Assembly (NCBI GenBank): GCA_022793815.1
Contig: JAAWDP010000021.1
Span: 35,951 to 99,950, forward strand
Origin: Clostridia bacterium
GTDB taxonomy: Bacteria > Bacillota > Clostridia > Christensenellales > Pumilibacteraceae
DNA length: 64,000 nucleotides
Direction: 5' to 3'
Shown here: one piece after another, positions 1 through 7,663 of the stretch
Numbering within the stretch: position 1 is the stretch's first letter
Layout of the letters: every line of letters begins with the position of its first letter
Program-made: the position numbers and the translations under genes
Notes under the pieces: model-generated
What the model was told of the DNA's origin: nothing
Seen by the model: the letters and a program-made list of their open reading frames with translations, nothing else
The model's database searches: none

Positions 1-33
1 TATTCCGAGTAATATAAATAAAAAGAATTTCAC
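1..33 (-). CDS. rseP: Start of a site-2 protease-like gene (probable rseP), cut by window edge
   Basis: Only the first 11 codons are inside the window. A GTG at 33..31 opens a frame reading MKFFLFILLGI, a hydrophobic stretch like the first membrane helix of RseP/YluC intramembrane zinc metalloproteases. A purine-rich ribosome binding site (GGAGAG) lies about 9 nt upstream, overlapping the end of dxr. In Bacillota, rseP commonly follows dxr directly, which is the main reason for the name. The HExxH active site lies outside the window, so the assignment rests on position and hydrophobicity only. Confidence 0.5.
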   Translation of the reverse strand, partial: MKFFLFILLGI

Positions 34-47
34 TTAATCGCTCTCCG

Positions 48-1181
48 TTATTTATTATAGTCCGTCATCAGTTTTTCATATACTTCGTTAAACGTATCGT
101 AAATATCTTCTATCGTAGGATTATGAATAAAATCCCATGTATTCAAAATATTTTCGATATTTATACTTATGTCGCAAAATCCTATCTTATTATCGAGAAA
201 CAGTTGCACACATGCCTCATTTGCTGCGTTAAACACGCACGGCGCATTGCCGCCGCATGACAGTACTTGCTTAGCCAGCTTCGGCAGAGGAAACACCGAT
301 TCGTCCGGCTCGGAAAATGTAAGATTTTTATCAAACTTAAACTCTGCGGCATCGTACTTAATTCTTTTGGGATAAGATAATGCATATTGAATAGGCAGCT
401 CCATACTCGGCTTGGCAATCTGCGCTATAATGCTTCCGTCTATATACTCTACCATCGAATGAATTATGCTTTGGGGATGAATTATATAGTCGATTTTCTC
501 CGTATCGAACAACCAACGCGCCTCTATGATTTCCAAAGCTTTGTTCATCATGGTAGCGCTGTCCACCGATATTTTCTTTCCCATATTCCAAGTAGGATGC
601 CGAACTGCCATTTCGGGCGTAACGCTTTGCAGAAAGTTTCGGTCATGCCCGTAAAAAGGTCCTCCGCTTGCGGTTAAAATAATCCGTTTCAGTTCCCTGT
701 CGAAACCGCAATGCAAACACTGCCATACGGCGGAATGTTCGCTGTCTATCGGAAGTATACGCTTACCCGCACGAGCGGCGGTATCCGTAACAAGTTTTCC
801 TCCCGCAACAAGAGACTCTTTGTTTGCAAGCGCAACGGTTGTCCCCCTGCTTAAAGCGCACATTACGGCGCGCAAACCGCACATTCCCACAACGGCGACA
901 ACAAGAATATCCACATCGAGCGACGCTATGTCACATAATGCATTATCTCCCGAGAATACGGTAATATTATTCGCGAACAAGTCTTTTGATTTGAGATACG
1001 CGTTTTCGTCGGATATACCTGCAAATTTCGGATGGAATTCGTTTATTTGCTTACGCAGCGTATCAATGTCTTTGTTTACGCACAGCGCCGTTATTTCAAA
1101 TTCGTCGGGATGCATTCTAACGACATTAAGAGTTTGTATGCCTATCGAGCCGCTGCTCCCTAAAATAGCAATTTTTTTCAT
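48..1181 (-). CDS. dxr: 1-deoxy-D-xylulose 5-phosphate reductoisomerase
   Basis: 377 residues, normal length for Dxr (IspC). It converts 1-deoxy-D-xylulose 5-phosphate to 2-C-methyl-D-erythritol 4-phosphate with NADPH, the committed step of the MEP isoprenoid pathway, in the cytosol. Visible motifs: nucleotide-binding GSSGSIG at residues 8-14, NKESLVAGG near 120, metal-binding DSEHSA near 147, SVDSATMMNKALE near 205 and HPQSIIHSMVEY near 237. The start ATG shares one base with the cdsA stop (TAATG), so the two are translationally coupled. The next gene upstream but one is uppS, which uses the isoprenoid product for undecaprenyl phosphate. No truncation or oddity seen. Confidence 0.97.
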   Translation of the reverse strand: MKKIAILGSSGSIGIQTLNVVRMHPDEFEITALCVNKDIDTLRKQINEFHPKFAGISDENAYLKSKDLFANNITVFSGDNALCDIASLDVDILVVAVVGMCGLRAVMCALSRGTTVALANKESLVAGGKLVTDTAARAGKRILPIDSEHSAVWQCLHCGFDRELKRIILTASGGPFYGHDRNFLQSVTPEMAVRHPTWNMGKKISVDSATMMNKALEIIEARWLFDTEKIDYIIHPQSIIHSMVEYIDGSIIAQIAKPSMELPIQYALSYPKRIKYDAAEFKFDKNLTFSEPDESVFPLPKLAKQVLSCGGNAPCVFNAANEACVQLFLDNKIGFCDISINIENILNTWDFIHNPTIEDIYDTFNEVYEKLMTDYNK

Positions 1182-2044
1182 TACATGGATAAAATATTGA
1201 GGTAAATAAACAAGAATACGGAAAATACTATCATTCCGTCTATTCTGTCCAAAATACCTCCGTGTCCGGGGAGCACGTTACCGAAATCTTTGATTTTACA
1301 AGCACGCTTCACATACGATGCCACAAGGTCGCCCATCTGCACGAATACGGAACCGACAAATCCTATAACCAAATAATGGGTTATATTCGTTACGGCAGAC
1401 GTTCCTATCGATGACAGTCCGAATATTCCGTAAGTGGACAGCAACAAAAGTAATGCTCCGCCGAGTAAACCGCCCACACAACCGCCTATCGCACCCGATA
1501 TTGTCTTATTCGGGCTTATCTTCGGACACAGTTTCGGACCTTTAAGCAAAGAGCCTATCAAATAAGCAAAAGTATCCGTCAAACACGGAATCAAAAATAT
1601 GAAAAACAAACCGCTGGAACGGTACGGCGAATCCAAATAATTAACGGCAAGTATATAAATCATAAAAGATACGGGATATGCCAAAGTCAAAATAGTTCCC
1701 GCCGCATTACTCATGGAATGCTTTTTGCCGAACATGGTAACGCTTATGCATATAACGATGCTTACGAGAAGAACACCGAAATAAGCCGTTATTCCGCCGG
1801 TGTGTCTGAAATGATTTACAAGTGCAAAAGCAAGATACCCAAGTAAAATATTCAATAATATTATTTGGTCGAAAGTTTTGGCAAAGCGCGTGGAAATGGC
1901 TTTGGACATTTCCAACCCTACCGCAATCGCCAGTGCAACCGTAAAAATGTCAAAAGCAAATTCGGATACGGTAAGACTGAGCGTCAATATGCCCGCATAG
2001 ACCAAAAAAACTATTATACCGGTTATTATTCTTTTAACTTTCAT
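1181..2044 (-). CDS. cdsA: Phosphatidate cytidylyltransferase
   Basis: CdsA makes CDP-diacylglycerol from CTP and phosphatidic acid, the precursor of acidic phospholipids, in the cytoplasmic membrane. The protein (287 residues) is mostly hydrophobic with about eight membrane segments. It ends with the family signature: YVKRACKIKDFG followed by PGHGGILDRIDG near residues 250-275. I chose the ATG at 2044, which overlaps the uppS stop as TGATG, over an in-frame TTG one codon upstream. The order uppS-cdsA-dxr-rseP is standard in Bacillota. Confidence 0.95.
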   Translation of the reverse strand: MKVKRIITGIIVFLVYAGILTLSLTVSEFAFDIFTVALAIAVGLEMSKAISTRFAKTFDQIILLNILLGYLAFALVNHFRHTGGITAYFGVLLVSIVICISVTMFGKKHSMSNAAGTILTLAYPVSFMIYILAVNYLDSPYRSSGLFFIFLIPCLTDTFAYLIGSLLKGPKLCPKISPNKTISGAIGGCVGGLLGGALLLLLSTYGIFGLSSIGTSAVTNITHYLVIGFVGSVFVQMGDLVASYVKRACKIKDFGNVLPGHGGILDRIDGMIVFSVFLFIYLNILSM

Positions 2045-2745
2045 CAAATCTTACCGAATCTTCTTTCCCTGTCGGAATATTCCCGCAAAATAGATTCCAA
2101 ATCTTTTCTGCCGAAATCGGGCCATAGTGTTTTTGTTACAATCATTTCGCTGTATGCCGCTTGATATAACATGAAATTGCTTAACCTCATTTCGCCGCTT
2201 GTTCGAACAATTACATCGGGGTCAGGCAACTGCGCGGTATATAAATGCCGAGCAAACGATGCTTCGTCGACAGAAACGCCTTCTTCGATACATTCGTTCA
2301 CGGCTTTGACTATTTCGTCACGACTTCCGTAATTCAACCCTATATTCACAACGGCTTTTTTTCCGTCGGCGCTCTCGGCAATTACACGCTCCAAACTTTC
2401 ACGGATATCCTCGCTGAAATACGATAAGTCCCCCATAAAGACAACTCTCACACCTTTGTCAATCAGCTCCTTCAACATAACGTAAATGTTATCTCGAATC
2501 AATTTCATCAAAGCGTCGACTTCGTCTTTCGGGCGATTTTTGTTTTCGGTGGAAAAAGCATAAAACGAAATATATTTAATCCCCAATTCCACACAGTCGG
2601 CAATAACCTTTTTCATGGTTTTCACGCCTTCTTTGTGACCTGCTTTACGAGGTAAAAGCCTTTTCGTAGCCCACCTTCCGTTACCGTCCATGATAAACGC
2701 AATATGATTGGGAATTTTCAAATTGTTTTTTGTATCAGACTTCAA
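2044..2745 (-). CDS. uppS: Isoprenyl transferase (undecaprenyl diphosphate synthase)
   Basis: 233 residues, typical of cis-prenyltransferases. It condenses isopentenyl diphosphate onto farnesyl diphosphate to build the undecaprenyl carrier used in cell-wall synthesis. The catalytic motif IAFIMDGNGRWA is near residue 17-28, YISFYAFSTENKNRP near 60-75, and the C-terminal DPDVIVRTSGEMRLSNFML region carries the substrate-binding RTSGE...SNF pattern. The start is a TTG inside the end of frr, preceded about 9 nt by AGAGG; no ATG exists before the MDGNGRW motif. It overlaps frr by 11 bp and cdsA by one base. Confidence 0.95.
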   Translation of the reverse strand: MKSDTKNNLKIPNHIAFIMDGNGRWATKRLLPRKAGHKEGVKTMKKVIADCVELGIKYISFYAFSTENKNRPKDEVDALMKLIRDNIYVMLKELIDKGVRVVFMGDLSYFSEDIRESLERVIAESADGKKAVVNIGLNYGSRDEIVKAVNECIEEGVSVDEASFARHLYTAQLPDPDVIVRTSGEMRLSNFMLYQAAYSEMIVTKTLWPDFGRKDLESILREYSDRERRFGKI

Positions 2746-3310
2746 GAATTTCTGCCTCTTTGTCTTTATAAAGTTTTTCGGCAGTTTCTATCGCTTTATC
2801 GAGAATCTTCTGAATTTCTTTTTCGTAAACAACAACTTCGTCTTCTGTCACGGCATTGTCTTTCTTTAATTTTTTGATTGCTTCGATGATATCTCTGCGC
2901 TCGTTTCTCAAAACAACCTTTGAATCCTCGGCGGTCTTTTTGATTTGCTTACACAAATCCTTACGACGCTCTTCGGTGAGCTGCGGAAAAACAAGTCTGA
3001 TGTTTTTTCCGTCGTCCGAAGGATTGATTCCTATTTCGGACGATGAAATAGCTTTGCTGACTTCTTTAAGCATACTTGTATCCCAAAGCGCAATCGTCAA
3101 AGTACGCGCATCGGGTACTGTAATATTTGCCATTTGATTAAGCGGCGTAGGCGTTCCGTAATAGTCCACAACTATTTTGTTGAGAATCTGGGGATTCGCT
3201 CTTCCCGCTCTGACTGTAAGCAAGTCGCTTTTGAGATGGTCAAGTGCTTTGCTTATTTGCGATTCGTATTTTTCGAATTCGCTTTTTACTTGAGGATTTT
3301 CTATTGCCAT
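2735..3310 (-). CDS. frr: Ribosome recycling factor
   Basis: RRF splits post-termination ribosomes together with EF-G. The product is 191 residues, slightly longer than the usual 185. It shows the RRF hallmarks: LxxVRAGRANP near residue 31-40, YYGTPTPLNQMANI near 49-62, and the charged three-helix bundle with VVLRNERRD near residue 130. The ATG has a strong AAGGAGG ribosome binding site. It follows pyrH in the usual order, but a separate promoter sits in the 60-bp gap between them. Confidence 0.97.
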   Translation of the reverse strand: MAIENPQVKSEFEKYESQISKALDHLKSDLLTVRAGRANPQILNKIVVDYYGTPTPLNQMANITVPDARTLTIALWDTSMLKEVSKAISSSEIGINPSDDGKNIRLVFPQLTEERRKDLCKQIKKTAEDSKVVLRNERRDIIEAIKKLKKDNAVTEDEVVVYEKEIQKILDKAIETAEKLYKDKEAEILEV

Positions 3311-3335
3311 AATAACCTCCTTGATGTTCGTTGAT

Positions 3336-3364
3336 ATTATATCAGATTATACAAAATAAAACAA
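3336..3364 (-). promoter_or_regulatory. Sigma-A-type promoter upstream of frr
   Basis: On the minus strand TTGTTT, a 17-nt spacer and TATAAT lie in the pyrH-frr gap. The -10 box is perfect; the -35 matches three or four of six positions. It would drive frr-uppS-cdsA-dxr apart from the rpsB-tsf-pyrH transcript. Confidence 0.65.
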
Positions 3365-3370
3365 TCGTAT

Positions 3371-4084
3371 TTAACTGATTAATGTACCGATACTGATTAA
3401 TGTACCGATTTTTTCACCCATAGCGGCTTTTATAAGTCCGTTTTCGCTGTTCAAAGCAAATGCTATAATCGGAATCTTGTTTTCCATACACATAGTCACG
3501 GAAGTGATATCCATGACATTAAGCCCCTTATTGATAACGTCCATATAAGACAGACTGTCGTACTTGACTGCTTTGGAATTTTTCTTGGGGTCGCTGTCAT
3601 ATACGCCGTCGATATTTTTCGCCATGAGAAGCACGTCGGCTTTGATTTCCGCCGCACGAAGCGCCGCGCCCGAGTCCGTCGAAAAATACGGATTACCCGT
3701 ACCGCAAGCGAAAATTACTATACGACGGCATTCGAAATGTCTGAGTGCTTTTCTCAAAATATAGGGCTCCGCAACAGCGGGAATACTTAAAGCCGTTTGC
3801 ACTCTCGTCGGCACACCTTTTTTTTCAATCGCGTCTTGCAATGCCAACGAATTCATAATTGTTGCCAACATTCCCATGTGGTCTGCGGTAACTCGGTCCA
3901 TATTTATACCTTGCCGTCCGCGCCAAAAATTGCCGCCGCCGACGACTACGGCGATATCCATACCCTCTTCGTGTAACTTTACAAGCTGTTTCACGACATG
4001 CTCGACCATATCGGGATTTATTCCCACTCCGTCGTTTCCGGCGAGTGCTTCTCCGCTTATTTTCAGCAATACTCTTTTAAACAC
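3371..4084 (-). CDS. pyrH: UMP kinase
   Basis: PyrH phosphorylates UMP to UDP in pyrimidine nucleotide synthesis. The protein begins FKRVLLKISGEALAG and shows VVVGGGNFWRG, the amino-acid kinase family pattern of bacterial hexameric UMP kinases. The start is set as GTG at 4084, seven nt after GGAGG; a longer frame from 4120 would begin inside the terminator stem behind tsf. That gives 237 residues. The C-terminus reads IGTLISIGTLIS: the last six residues are an exact repeat made by an 18-bp tandem duplication in the DNA, so it is six residues longer than expected. Confidence 0.96.
   Translation of the reverse strand: MFKRVLLKISGEALAGNDGVGINPDMVEHVVKQLVKLHEEGMDIAVVVGGGNFWRGRQGINMDRVTADHMGMLATIMNSLALQDAIEKKGVPTRVQTALSIPAVAEPYILRKALRHFECRRIVIFACGTGNPYFSTDSGAALRAAEIKADVLLMAKNIDGVYDSDPKKNSKAVKYDSLSYMDVINKGLNVMDITSVTMCMENKIPIIAFALNSENGLIKAAMGEKIGTLISIGTLIS
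3374..3409 (-). repeat. Perfect 18-bp tandem duplication at the 3' end of pyrH
   Basis: Two identical 18-bp units (3374-3391 and 3392-3409) lie side by side, in frame, encoding IGTLIS twice just before the stop codon. The identity at all third positions suggests a recent slippage event. The family normally ends after one copy. Confidence 0.95.
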
Positions 4085-4108
4085 GATTTTTCCTCCGATA
4101 CGCCTAAA

Positions 4109-4140
4109 ATAATAGGACACAGTTTTTTGTGTCCTATTAT
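4109..4140 (-). terminator. Hairpin between tsf and pyrH
   Basis: A perfect 12-bp stem (4109-4120 with 4129-4140) and 8-nt loop follow the tsf stop by about 10 nt. On the minus strand the stem is followed by a short TTTAGG, so the U-tract is weak. It is likely a partial terminator lowering pyrH relative to rpsB-tsf. The pyrH ribosome binding site starts just after it. Confidence 0.65.
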
Positions 4141-4149
4141 TTCAATTTT

Positions 4150-5067
4150 TTATTTTTGCAATTTTGCAATTTCTTCGGCAAAATTCTCGTTCTTCTTTTC
4201 AAGCCCTTCGCCCATCAAAAACCGCTCGAAACGCACTATCTTTACATTCGAGCCTACCTTCTTGGATGTTTCTTCCATAAGCTGTCTTATGGTCTTGGTG
4301 GAGTCTTTTGCAAAATCTTGGTCGATAAGGCAAATTTCTTTATAGAATTTCTTGATTCTGCCGCCAATCATCTTTTCGACAACCGAAGCAGGCTTGCCTT
4401 CATTCATAGCCTGAGCAGTTAAAATTTCCTTTTCATGCTCGGTTTCTGCGGCGGGAACCTCCTCATCGTAAACATACTTGGGAGCAAATGCCGCAATATG
4501 CATGGCAACATCGTGACAAACGGTGCGAAGTTCGGCATTATTTCCAATCGATTTGTCCGTGGCAACTTCAACCAAAACGCCGATTTTGCCGCCCAAATGT
4601 ATATAACCTTCGACCATACCGCATTTCGATGCAAGTTTTACGAAACGTCTGACGGAAATTTTTTCGCCTATCTTTGCGGTTGCGTTATTCACCAAATCGA
4701 GAACAGTACCCTCATCGCATTTAACTGCCAAAAGCTCCTCGACCGTAGCTGCCTTGGAAGAAATAACCAAGTCTGCGACTTTCTTGCACAACTCCACAAA
4801 CGTAGCGGATGCCGCAACGAAATCGGATTCGCAATTTATTTCCACCATAGCTCCGGTTTGTCCGTCTGCGGAAACTCCGCAGTAAACCACGCCCTCGGAT
4901 GCAATACGCGACGCTTTTTTTGCCGCGATATTAACACCTTGTTCTCTCAAATATTCCGCTGCCTTATCCATGTCGCCGTCGGTATGTGTAAGCGCTTTTT
5001 TGCAATCCATCATACCGGCACCGGTTTGCTCTCTCAATTTTGCAACGTCTTTAGCCGTGAATGCCAT
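4150..5067 (-). CDS. tsf: Translation elongation factor Ts
   Basis: EF-Ts exchanges GDP for GTP on EF-Tu. The 305-residue product starts with the family's N-terminal UBA-like module (KDVAKLREQTGAGMMDCKKAL, residues 6-26). The core signature CESDFVAAS...F lies near residue 78 and the C-terminal IVRFERFLMGEGLEKK near 280-295. It is encoded 17 bp downstream of rpsB, the universal bacterial pairing, and is presumably co-transcribed from the rpsB promoter. Confidence 0.97.
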   Translation of the reverse strand: MAFTAKDVAKLREQTGAGMMDCKKALTHTDGDMDKAAEYLREQGVNIAAKKASRIASEGVVYCGVSADGQTGAMVEINCESDFVAASATFVELCKKVADLVISSKAATVEELLAVKCDEGTVLDLVNNATAKIGEKISVRRFVKLASKCGMVEGYIHLGGKIGVLVEVATDKSIGNNAELRTVCHDVAMHIAAFAPKYVYDEEVPAAETEHEKEILTAQAMNEGKPASVVEKMIGGRIKKFYKEICLIDQDFAKDSTKTIRQLMEETSKKVGSNVKIVRFERFLMGEGLEKKNENFAEEIAKLQK

Positions 5068-5084
5068 ATTATATTCTCTCCTTC

Positions 5085-5879
5085 TTACGCTTCTTCGCCT
5101 GCGGTTTCCATAGCAGTCTCTTGCGCCTGCGCCGCCACGTCGTTTGCTGCGGCTTCAGCCTCTGCTTGCTTTCTCGCCGCCAAACCTTCTTCGCCCTCTT
5201 TCGCTTCGATAACGGCGTCTGCCATTGCTCCCGCGATGAGCTTTATTGCTCTTATTGCGTCATCGTTGCCCGCAATTACATAGTCCACTTCATCGGGGTC
5301 GCAGTTGGTATCGACCAGTCCGACGATAGGAATATTCAATCTTCTTGCTTCCGCCACTGCCAAATGTTCTTTCTTCGTATCTACGACAAACAAAGCACCG
5401 GGAAGAGTACGCATATCTTTGATACCGCCGAGATTTTCTTCCAACTTGTCCCTTTCGGCAACAAGATTTATAACTTCTTTCTTGGGAAGTAAAGCAAACT
5501 CACCCATTTTTTCCATAAGATTCAATTTATTTAAACGCTCGATTCTGGAACGTATGGTCGAGAAATTGGTAAGCGTTCCGCCCAACCATCTCGACTTCAT
5601 ATAGAACATTCCGCATCTTTCGGCTTCCAGCTGAATAGCCTCTTGCGCTTGCTTTTTGGTGCCTACAAACAAAATAGGTTTTCCCGAAAGAGCAACTTCT
5701 TTGATAAAAGCATACGCTTCGTCGATAAGCCCTACCGTCTTTTCGAGATTGATGATATATATATCGTTTCGCGCGGTATATATATACTTCTTCATCTTCG
5801 GATTCCACTTGCGCGTAGGGTGACCGAAGTGCACGCCCGCTTCAAGCAGTTGCTTCATAGAAACAACATTGTTTGTCAT
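5085..5879 (-). CDS. rpsB: 30S ribosomal protein S2
   Basis: 264 residues. It carries the S2 signatures [22 protein letters not shown] (given here by position 8-29) and [18 protein letters not shown] near residue 195. The last 35 residues are an Ala/Glu-rich tail, common in Clostridia S2. The ATG follows two purine-rich stretches. Upstream lies a roughly 115-nt structured leader and a good promoter, so the rpsB-tsf pair probably has its own feedback control. Confidence 0.97.
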   Translation of the reverse strand: MTNNVVSMKQLLEAGVHFGHPTRKWNPKMKKYIYTARNDIYIINLEKTVGLIDEAYAFIKEVALSGKPILFVGTKKQAQEAIQLEAERCGMFYMKSRWLGGTLTNFSTIRSRIERLNKLNLMEKMGEFALLPKKEVINLVAERDKLEENLGGIKDMRTLPGALFVVDTKKEHLAVAEARRLNIPIVGLVDTNCDPDEVDYVIAGNDDAIRAIKLIAGAMADAVIEAKEGEEGLAARKQAEAEAAANDVAAQAQETAMETAGEEA

Positions 5880-5996
5880 TTTTTGCCTCCTGTTTTTTCC
5901 TCCCCGGTCATCATCTCGACTTTAACACGCAAAGCATGAAATAGAATTTACTTTGCGCAACAGAAAAGTCAATCCGACACAGGTGCGAATTTAACT
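5880..5996 (-). ncRNA. Structured 5' leader of rpsB-tsf (candidate S2 autoregulatory leader)
   Basis: Between the promoter and the rpsB ribosome binding site the transcript can form a two-step helix: outer arms GACTTT/AAAGTC (5965-5970 with 5918-5923) and inner arms CGCAAAG/CTTTGCG (5951-5957 with 5928-5934). Ribosomal protein S2 autoregulates rpsB-tsf in several bacteria, so a protein-binding leader is plausible. I cannot match it to a named RNA family by eye. Confidence 0.45.
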
Positions 5997-6002
5997 TGTT
6001 AA

Positions 6003-6031
6003 AGTATATCATAAGATAAAAGATAAATCAA
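6003..6031 (-). promoter_or_regulatory. Sigma-A-type promoter of rpsB-tsf
   Basis: TTGATT, 17-nt spacer, TATACT on the minus strand, about 120 nt upstream of the rpsB start. Strong match to the housekeeping consensus. Confidence 0.8.
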
Positions 6032-6065
6032 CTGTTTTTCAGTCGATAACAAAAAATCACAATAA

Positions 6066-6464
6066 TTATTTTTTGTCATGGCAATGGCAATCGCAATGCT
6101 CGTCATCGCAATCGCATTCATCGTCACAGTCGCAATCACCGTCGCAATGACAACCGTGACATCCGCAGCCATCCGAATCGGAAACGGCTTTTATATATTC
6201 GGCGAAAACGTCTTCCATCAGCTGCTCATCCGCAATCGGTATGAAAAGGTCATCATCCTTACCTTCTTCTCCGCGAACGATTTCGAATATTATCGCCTCG
6301 TCGTCCTCCAATCCATCCATGGGTTCCACGGGCTGCAACAACCCGTAAAACTTTTCATTCAACTCTACACACGCAACTTCATAAAAATCCACGGGATTTT
6401 CGTTGTCGTCGTAAAGAGTTACGATACTGCTGTCCTCAAAAATTTCCACATTTTCTTTCTTCAT
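6066..6464 (-). CDS. DUF1292 protein with Cys/His/Asp-rich C-terminal tail
   Basis: 132 residues. Residues 1-95 match the DUF1292 (YrzB-like) family of small acidic proteins of unknown function: ITLYDDxxNPxDFYEV-type opening and EDDEAIIFEIVRGE. The downstream position of ruvX is a conserved Bacillota arrangement (yrrK-yrzB in Bacillus). The last 35 residues are unusual: 11 Cys and 5 His alternate with Asp and Gly (for example CGCHGCHCDGDCDCDD), like a metal-chelating tail. The tail is encoded by a degenerate GCAATC/GCAATG repeat, so it may have grown by slippage. Function is unknown; metal binding is inference from composition only. Confidence 0.85.
   Translation of the reverse strand: MKKENVEIFEDSSIVTLYDDNENPVDFYEVACVELNEKFYGLLQPVEPMDGLEDDEAIIFEIVRGEEGKDDDLFIPIADEQLMEDVFAEYIKAVSDSDGCGCHGCHCDGDCDCDDECDCDDEHCDCHCHDKK
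6069..6173 (-). repeat. Degenerate short tandem repeat encoding the metal-binding-like tail
   Basis: The plus strand shows repeated TCGCAATCG, GCAATGGCAATC and GTCGCAATC units. They encode Asp-Cys, His-Cys and Asp-Cys-Asp dipeptides at the end of the DUF1292 protein. The units are imperfect and have no spacers, so this is coding low complexity rather than a CRISPR array. Confidence 0.8.
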
Positions 6465-6484
6465 AAAACACTCTCCGTCTGTTT

Positions 6485-6892
6485 TTATTTACAATCGAGG
6501 TAACTCTGCAAAATCAACCTCGCTGCCATACTGTCAACCAACTCTTTATTTTTACGTAAATTAACTTTTCCTTCTTTCAGAATCTCTTCCGCTTCCGCAC
6601 TCGTCAGCCTTTCGTCGACATAAAGCACTTCAATCCCGCAAACACGTTGCAATACTTTTCCGAATGCCCGCGTCTTTTGACAACGGACGCCTTCGCTGCC
6701 GTCCATATTGAGAGGCAGTCCTACAACTATTTTTTCGACGTTGTACTCTTTTGCGACAGAGGCTACATAATCGATTGTCTCTCTCATGGATTTAACTTTA
6801 TGCGTTTTCAGCGGAGTCGCTATAAAAGCCGACTCGTCGCTTACGGCAATCCCTGTCCGTACATCTCCGTAATCTATGCCTAAAATTCTCAA
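6485..6892 (-). CDS. ruvX: YqgF/RuvX family RNase H-fold nuclease
   Basis: YqgF proteins have an RNase H-like fold and act in pre-16S rRNA end processing; they were earlier proposed as alternative Holliday junction resolvases. The product opens RILGIDYGDVRTGIAVSDE with the first catalytic Asp, then KIVVGLPLNMDGSEG near residue 57, and ends YVDERLTSAEAEEIL with the second acidic pair near 95-98. I place the start at TTG 6892, seven nt after AGAGAG, giving 135 residues and the family's usual N-terminus. An in-frame TTG at 6898 is too close to that site. Confidence 0.92.
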   Translation of the reverse strand: MRILGIDYGDVRTGIAVSDESAFIATPLKTHKVKSMRETIDYVASVAKEYNVEKIVVGLPLNMDGSEGVRCQKTRAFGKVLQRVCGIEVLYVDERLTSAEAEEILKEGKVNLRKNKELVDSMAARLILQSYLDCK

Positions 6893-6922
6893 TAACAAGC
6901 TCTCTCGATTTTTGATGATATA

Positions 6923-6951
6923 ATTATATCATATTAAGGAGAAAAAGTCAG
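6923..6951 (-). promoter_or_regulatory. Promoter of ruvX-DUF1292
   Basis: CTGACT, 17-nt spacer, TATAAT on the minus strand, 31 bp upstream of the TTG start of ruvX. The -10 is perfect, the -35 four of six. Confidence 0.65.
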
Positions 6952-6979
6952 CTGTTTAAACAATATTTTTCAAAAATAA

Positions 6980-7010
6980 AAAGAGCGTCGATTTAATATC
7001 GACACTCTTT
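6980..7010 (-). terminator. Intrinsic terminator behind the 57-residue gene
   Basis: A 13-bp stem with one G-U type mismatch (6980-6992 with 6998-7010) and a 5-nt loop, followed on the minus strand by TTTTTATTTTTG. It lies 13 bp after the stop codon of the small gene. Confidence 0.85.
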
Positions 7011-7023
7011 ATCTGCAGTGTAT

Positions 7024-7197
7024 TTACTGCTGATTCGAACCGGCAGATTGTTGACCGCCGTTGGAAGTTTGAGCGATTTTGCTCATAACGACTTCCTCCG
7101 CATCGGAAACCGCTTTACGTACTTTTCTGTTCTTGCTTGCAACATACATACCGAGCGCGGCGCCTGCAATCATCGAAAAAATAACTTTACCGTCCAT
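7024..7197 (-). CDS. Small membrane-anchored hypothetical protein
   Basis: A 57-residue frame starting MDGKVIFSMIAGAALGMYVA. The first 20 residues are hydrophobic with a Gly/Ala-rich pattern typical of a single membrane anchor. They are followed by a basic cluster (SKNRKVRKAV, so Nin-Cin orientation), a short amphipathic segment, and a Gln/Asn/Ser-rich tail. It resembles small YtxH-like proteins in layout, but I do not recognise a family. The ATG at 7197 lies six nt after a perfect AGGAGG; an adjacent ATG at 7200 is too close. It has its own promoter and terminator, so it is a monocistronic unit and very likely a real gene. Confidence 0.8.
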   Translation of the reverse strand: MDGKVIFSMIAGAALGMYVASKNRKVRKAVSDAEEVVMSKIAQTSNGGQQSAGSNQQ

Positions 7198-7244
7198 CAT
7201 ATACCTCCTATAATGTATTGATATTATTTGTAATCTTACAGATA

Positions 7245-7272
7245 ATTATAACACATACGGAAGCAACAACAA
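7245..7272 (-). promoter_or_regulatory. Promoter of the 57-residue gene
   Basis: TTGTTG, 16-nt spacer, TATAAT on the minus strand, about 45 bp before the start codon. Confidence 0.6.
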
Positions 7273-7282
7273 AAAAAATTAT

Positions 7283-7663
7283 TTATTTTTTCTTTTCATA
7301 GTTTTCCAGATAATCATGAATCGCGGCTTTTATCGCCTCTTCCGCAAGAACGGAACAATGTAATTTTTGCGCGGGAAGTCCGCCAAGAGATTCTACGACT
7401 TGACTGTTTGTGATTTTCAGCGCTTCGTCGATTGTCTTGCCTTTAATCATTTGCGTAGCCGCAGACGATGTCGCGATAGCCGCAGCACATCCGAACGTCT
7501 GAAATCCGACGTCTTGAATAACGCGGTTTTCGTCAATCTTCATGAATATTTTCATTATATCGCCGCATGTCGCATTGCCCACCGTTCCTACGCCGTTTGC
7601 GTCCGCAATTTCTCCGACGTTTTTTGGGTTGGAGAACTCCTCCATTACTCTCTCGTTATACAT
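7283..7663 (-). CDS. nifU: NifU/IscU-type Fe-S cluster scaffold
   Basis: 126 residues, a stand-alone U-type scaffold that receives sulfur from the cysteine desulfurase and assembles Fe-S clusters. The three conserved ligands are visible: Cys33 in NATCGD, Cys59 in TFGCAAA and Cys103 in LHCSVLAEEA, with Asp35 next to the first. There is no C-terminal Nfu or ferredoxin-like domain. The gene overlaps nifS by 8 bp and has an AGGAG site inside the nifS end. The partner order Rrf2 regulator-nifS-nifU is a standard clostridial isc-like operon. Confidence 0.94.
   Translation of the reverse strand: MYNERVMEEFSNPKNVGEIADANGVGTVGNATCGDIMKIFMKIDENRVIQDVGFQTFGCAAAIATSSAATQMIKGKTIDEALKITNSQVVESLGGLPAQKLHCSVLAEEAIKAAIHDYLENYEKKK

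Noticed and set aside
6069..6173. Repeat cluster considered as a CRISPR array
   Set aside because: Units are only about 6-9 bp, imperfect and without spacers, and encode the tail of a conserved protein.
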